Shown here: positions 60,071 to 64,000 of the stretch, in pieces
Layout: each line of letters starts with the position of its first letter
Numbering within the stretch: position 1 is the stretch's first letter
Translations under genes and position numbers: made by a program
The notes under the pieces: generated by a model
What the model was told of the DNA's origin: nothing
Seen by the model: the letters and a program-made list of their open reading frames with translations, nothing else
Databases searched by the model: none
Assembly: GCF_963259705.1 (NCBI RefSeq)
Contig: NC_081844.1
Location: 105,984,671 to 106,048,670, forward strand
Reading direction: 5' to 3'
DNA length: 64,000 bases
From: Myotis daubentonii
Taxonomy: Eukaryota; Chordata; Mammalia; Chiroptera; Vespertilionidae

Positions 60071-60232
60071 TCCTATATGATAAAAGCATAATATGCAAAT
60101 TGTCCCCTCGAGTAGGAGTTCGTCTGGGAGTTCAACCAGGGGGCAGAGCCCACCAGGGAAAGGGAGGGAGGCCCTGGTCAGCAGCCACTAGGGACCCTAC
60201 CAGTGCACGAATTTCGTGCATTGGGCCTCTAG
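60071..60232 (+). mobile_element. Non-autonomous Helitron (second of a tandem pair), 162 bp
   Basis: TCCTATATGATAAAAGC begins on the very next base after the first element's CTAG. It ends with hairpin GTGCACGAATTTCGTGCA and CTAG (60229-60232) before T. The interior differs from the first copy. Confidence 0.93.
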
Positions 60233-60382
60233 TTAATAATAATAAAGCTGATTTTACCAAATCCAGAAGTTTGAAATACAGTCCCATAAATAGGTGTAGC
60301 ATTGGGCCAATATAAGGTCATAAAAGTTATTAGGTGGCTAAATTATTCACCATCAGCAATTGTAAATATAACTGTCACAATC

Positions 60383-60654
60383 AAGAGTATATAGTTGAGC
60401 CCTGGCTGGTGTGGCTCAGTTGGTTGAGGGCCATCCCATGCACCAAAAGGTCTCCGGTTCCATTACCATCAAGACACATGCCTGGGTTGCAGGCTCAGTC
60501 TCCACTAGGGGGTGTGCAGGAGGCAGCCAATCAATGTTTCTCTCATTGATGTTTCTCTCTCCCCCTCTCCTTTTGTCTCTTTCTCTAGAATCGATTTTAT
60601 TAAAACAAAACAAAACAAAAAAAAACCACATTTTTTTAAAAAAGAGTATATAGT
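60383..60654 (+). mobile_element. Ves-related SINE (old subfamily)
   Basis: SINE at 60396-60641 with a GTGGCTCAGTTGGTTGAGGG head. AAGAGTATATAGT is duplicated at 60383-60395 and 60642-60654. Confidence 0.92.
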
Positions 60655-60791
60655 CGCTATTAAAGACTGAACCTGATGAGGTAGGTCTGTTGGAGAAGCA
60701 TTCTTTGTGGACCCAGCCTCAGGCAGGGGTGGAAATCACAACAGACCTATATTTTGTAGATTTTAATTACTCTATCACCAGAGTAAACTAA

Positions 60792-61043
60792 AAAAGTGCA
60801 AGAGCCCTAGCCAGTTTGGCCCAGTGGATAGAGCACTGACCCACAGACTGAAGGGTCCCGGGTTCGATTCCAGTCATGGGCACATGCCCAGGTTGCAGGC
60901 TCGATCCTCATTAGGGGGTGTGCAGGAGGCAGCCGATCAATGATTCTCTCTTATTGTTGATGTTTCTCTCTCTCTCTCCCTCTCCCTTCCTCCCTGAAAT
61001 CAATAATAATAAATATATTTTTTAAAATAAATAAAAGTGCAAG
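60792..61043 (+). mobile_element. Ves SINE
   Basis: SINE at 60803-61032 between AAAAGTGCAAG copies at 60792-60802 and 61033-61043. Confidence 0.92.
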
Positions 61044-62880
61044 GAAAAAAGGAGAGTCACAAAGAAAGTAGAGGGATGAAGATTAAGAAGTTGGAGACAG
61101 CCAAGAAGTCCGTCTCCTCACTTTAATATAGCACGCTCTGAAACACCAAATGGAAGTTATCCTGTTAACCATTACGTGCCAAACTGGTACAGGCAGCACA
61201 ATCACAAATATTTGAGCACTGAAGCTGACTCATAAAAATCTAAAAATATTTCATACTTTAGGCTTTCAAAATAGCATAAGTTTAACCCCTTCCATCATGT
61301 TTTTTGGAAGCCAATGTAAAAAATATTTTGAACCTACTTCTGAAAACTGTAATTAAAATGTGGTGAACACAGAAAGCCACATGCAATTAGATTTTAAGGC
61401 TTTATCATTCCTACATCTGATCCTGGATTTACTGGATCAGTTAAGTAGCTGTGTCTACTACACTAAAATAAATACATATACGTTTATGAAAAGCATTGCC
61501 TAAAAGTCTTAACGGCTATCCCTTTGAGGGAATATCAAAATCTGTATATAAAAAGCCATTTCAAAATTGATCTAGATTAACTACTAAATTCTCTATTAAA
61601 TTTTCTAAGAGTCCCAGATTATAATGTCTTTAAAAGGCTGACATATCTTTTCTGACCAGAGACCAGCACAATCTTGTAAAATCAAGACATTTTTAAGTTC
61701 TGAGCATAAAAAGACAGTCAATTTAGGCTGAGGACTTTCTTAACCATACACCTGAAAACTCTACGCAGATTACACTGTTTCTTATCATTCTTTTGAAAAT
61801 AAAGACACTTAGTTATTTTTCAACTCATTAGAAATGAAAGGAGCACAGAACAGCCAACGTCAAAGAGGTACCAAGACCCACGTTTTCTACTATGAAGTAC
61901 TGTAAGGACACCCGTAGGACTATGTACCACATTTATCATTCTCCCCAAGACATTTTACCAAAGTAACCCACAGGGTTGCAGAATGCCAAAGGCTTGACTA
62001 CAATCGCTCCATAAATTCTACGGAGGAGGAAAAAATTACTTAACAAATGAAAATCAAATAAAAATCCACAAGTGACAGTATCCCTTAAAAAGCAACCACA
62101 CACACACACACACACACAAATGAGAAACTACTACAGCTTTTTTTTTTTTTTTTTCATAGTACTCAAGAATGCTGGAGAAGTCTAGTCCTGTGAATTAGGC
62201 AAGGGACAGCAAATATTAAGCGGCCTCCCTGTGGACGCTCCTGTACTTCCATTTTTAAAACATGCTTCCCCACTCCCCAGACACCATCGTCCACGGAAAC
62301 CACGCGGCCCTCCATCAGACTTTCAGTGTCACCATTTATTATTTATAGCGTTCAACGGGGGAAGTAGCTCTGATGTCACCGACCCTGCCCGGCGGAATCA
62401 CTGACTCAATAAGCGTTTTTCACGCTGGAGACCATCTGGCTGGGAAACCATGCGGCTGGGCTGGGCAGCCTCTTCACCTTTCCCCTCAGCCCTCCCCGGG
62501 GGGAAGCTGTCACCGTGCCGGGAGAGATACAGAGACACTGTCAAGGTTTCCACAGGAAGGAACCCCGGGCTTGTCCATTTGCTGAGGCACTGACTTCCTC
62601 CCCAGCCCAGTCTGATTTCCCTAACGTTCAAATTGGCAGGTAATCGCTGCCATGTTTTATTTCTCCCACCCAATCATCCACCAAGTGGCCAATCTCTCAT
62701 GGTCCCGTTTCTAAAATAAAAAATAAAATAAAATAAAACCCCTTCTGGCTCCAAGTCCTAAGGGGGAAAGGGATCGGGGTGTCCGCGGGGACGAGGTCTG
62801 GTCTGGCTAGAAACGGTTTTTAACAGAAGAGTGATCGCTCCCCCAGGGGCTGATGATTCTTTTCTTTTCTTTTTTTTCTT
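61044..62880. other. Unique intronic sequence near exon 1
   Basis: No repeats of note except (CA)n at about 62098-62118, a T-run at about 62139-62154 and a TTTTC tract at about 62861-62887. GC rises towards the CpG island. Confidence 0.45.
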
Positions 62881-63659
62881 TTCTTTTTGGAGAAGAAAGA
62901 GCAGGCGGGCGGCAGTCATGAGGACAACCCTCCCCCCCCCTCCTCCCCCATTTCCTAAAGCGGCTCCGGCAACGTGAAGTTACTCCTGGGAGACGGAACC
63001 CGGGGTACCTGGGGCCTCGCTATGCAAACCTCCCTCTCGGCCCAGTAGGAAACCCTTTGTCCGAGAAGCCGGACATCACCGAGGTCCGGGAAAGAGGCCC
63101 TTCATCCGCCACGGCCTCACACCCCGGAGCTTCCCACCCCGCCCCGCAGGGCCAATCCCGGCACCTACACGGCTCTAGGCTGGGGAGAAGGTGGGAGACC
63201 CCTGCCAGGGCGCGGAGGCCCGAGGCCCTGGCCGATCTCCTGCGTCCCCCCTCCCATCACCACCTCACTCGGCCTAAGTGGGGCTTGCAAGAGCGGTGCA
63301 GGCCTGGACCGGAGAAACAGAGAAAAAATAAATCCACTTCTCAGAGCGGGAGAAGGAGATGCTAGAGCGAGTGTGAGCTAAGGCCACAGCATTAGCGAGC
63401 GAGGGTCGTTCGAGAGATGGGCCCCGAGACAGGACTGGGGGAGGGAGGAGAGCCGAGGGGCCGGGCCACCTCCGGCCTGAGATCTCGAGGGATCCGAAGG
63501 GACCGCGCCGGGCCCGAGGCCAGGGAAGGCGGCGAGGGGAGGGGGGAAGGAGGTCGGGGCCGAGACGGCGGGGAAGGGCCGGGGCCGGACGCTGATGTGG
63601 GCAGGCCCGCCCGGGGCCGGGCGGACGGAAGAACAGACGGTCCAGCGGGCCGCACTCAC

Positions 63660-63704
63660 CATGAGCTCGATGGTCTTGTCCTCAATCACCGAGTCGGGCT
63701 CCAT
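63660..63704 (-). CDS. FBXW11: FBXW11 coding exon 1 (first 15 codons)
   Basis: FBXW11 (beta-TrCP2/HOS) is the F-box and WD40 substrate receptor of an SCF ubiquitin ligase. It recognises phosphodegrons in proteins such as beta-catenin and IkB. The minus strand reads MEPDSVIEDKTIELM, which I recognise as the N-terminus of mammalian FBXW11; the paralogue BTRC starts differently. The ATG (63704-63702) sits in GCCGCCATGG, a near-ideal Kozak context. No other ATG is in frame upstream; a GTG at 63806 is open to it but is only 5'UTR. The exon ends exactly after the ATG codon for Met15 and is followed by the donor GTGAGT (63659-63654), so the intron is phase 0. The F-box and WD40 repeats are encoded by later exons outside the window. 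The identity rests on recalled sequence, and the splice structure is seen directly. Confidence 0.93.
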
Positions 63705-63880
63705 GGCGGCCCCGGCGGCCCCGCCTCGCTCTCCCCGCGCAGCAGCGAACCGCCCGTGCGGAGGAGGCGGCGGCGGAGGCGGCAGAGGCGGAGGCGGTAA
63801 TCGCACCCACTCTAGCTGCCAGCCCGCCCGGGCCGCCGGCAGCTCCGCCCTCCCCCTCGGTGGACGCAGTACGCAGAGCG
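63705..63880 (-). other. FBXW11: FBXW11 5'UTR with GGC/GGA-rich tract
   Basis: This is the sequence between the likely start region and the ATG. The + strand at 63761-63797 is an impure GGC/GGA repeat, so the mRNA leader is CCG/CCU-rich and would be strongly structured. No upstream ATG lies in the coding frame. The 5' boundary is approximate. Confidence 0.55.
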
Positions 63881-63883
63881 AGA

Positions 63884-63896
63884 ACTACAGCTCCCA
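63884..63896 (+). promoter_or_regulatory. ZNF143/Staf-type motif
   Basis: ACTACAGCTCCCA matches the ACTACAnnnCCCA core bound by ZNF143 (with THAP11/HCFC1) at many mammalian CpG-island promoters. It lies 180 bp upstream of the FBXW11 ATG, a typical place near a start site. Binding is inferred. Confidence 0.6.
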
Positions 63897-64000
63897 ACAG
63901 GCGCCGCGTGCTCCGCAGAGCGTTGTGGGAACGGGAAGCCGACCTCTCCTGGCAGCTCGGAGCTGAATTCTAAGCCGAAAGCAGCACTGGGTAGTGAATG

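Larger units (their letters stand above)
1..63659 (-). other. FBXW11: FBXW11 intron 1 (5' part; acceptor not in window)
   Basis: The intron starts at the GTGAGT donor (63659-63654) and runs leftward to the window edge. I recognised no second FBXW11 exon, including the known alternative N-terminal exons, and no other host exon. Open reading frames in this span are short and coincide with repeats or with unpatterned intron. A large first intron is plausible for this gene, but exons shorter than 60 codons cannot be excluded by eye. Confidence 0.75.
62900..63960 (-). promoter_or_regulatory. FBXW11: FBXW11 CpG-island promoter
   Basis: GC content and CpG frequency rise sharply from about 62900 and stay high to about 63960, spanning the 5' flank, exon 1 and the start of intron 1. 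GC boxes (for example CCGCCC at 63845-63850) and a ZNF143-like site (63884-63896) are present. There is no TATA box, which fits a dispersed-start housekeeping promoter. An ETS-like GGAA core lies at about 63931-63940. The transcription start cannot be fixed by eye; about 63800-63880 is likely. Confidence 0.8.

Noticed and set aside
1..63659. An undescribed multi-gene system
   Set aside because: Apart from FBXW11 exon 1, all coding-like signals are relics of transposable elements; no gene cluster is present.
63378..63806. 142-codon frame through FBXW11 exon 1
   Set aside because: It starts at a GTG in the 5'UTR and reads through the GTGAGT donor into intron; only 63660-63704 is credible coding.
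63417..63966. Arg/Gly-rich + strand frames in the CpG island
   Set aside because: GC-rich antisense open frames without start context or family resemblance.

Overview
This is mammalian nuclear DNA, almost certainly from a vespertilionid (vesper) bat. Two element families that together point to that lineage run through the whole window. One is the tRNA-derived Ves SINEs, more than 20 of them. The other is HeliBat-type Helitrons, with 5' TC, an end hairpin around GTGCACGAATTTCGTGCAC, a 3' CTAG, and insertion between A and T. Several hAT transposons with 8-bp target duplications are also present.

The only host protein-coding exon I can support is at the right end on the minus strand. Positions 63660-63704 encode the 15-residue first exon peptide MEPDSVIEDKTIELM, preceded by a strong Kozak context and followed by a GTGAGT donor. 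This is exon 1 of FBXW11 (beta-TrCP2), the F-box/WD40 substrate receptor of an SCF ubiquitin ligase. It lies in a CpG island (about 62900-63960) with GC boxes and a ZNF143-type motif. Everything to the left, about 63.6 kb, reads as FBXW11 intron 1 (transcribed right to left) with no further exon recognised.

Layout: 1-2500, mostly unique intron. 2508-4159, three Helitrons, one carrying the captured NUBPL promoter and exon 1. 4400-9700, old L1 pieces with Ves insertions. 10.7-15.8 kb, Ves SINEs, a Tigger-like element, and an hAT nested in a SINE. 16-23 kb, mostly unique with MIRs. 23.1-23.9 kb, an hAT with a transposase remnant. 25.6-27.2 kb, a SINE whose tail holds a 1.3-kb GC-rich Helitron. 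29.2-31.7 kb, nested LTRs and a class II-like LTR. 34.4-35.6 kb, two Helitrons, one carrying an hAT. 39-43.5 kb, old L1, solo LTRs and a nested DNA transposon. 44.3 kb, a solo LTR. 46.56-46.76 kb, a 200-bp assembly gap. 47.2-49.0 kb, a young 5'-truncated L1 split by a SINE. 50-62 kb, mostly unique intron with MIRs, small hATs and a tandem Helitron pair. 62.9-64 kb, the FBXW11 promoter.

There is no operon-like system. The most interesting content is mobile-element biology: Helitron gene capture, head-to-tail Helitrons, Helitron-borne CTCF-like motif pairs, Helitron palindromes and minisatellite, and a stray 31-bp Helitron shard. No database search was possible, so family names rest on recognised termini, motifs and target duplications.
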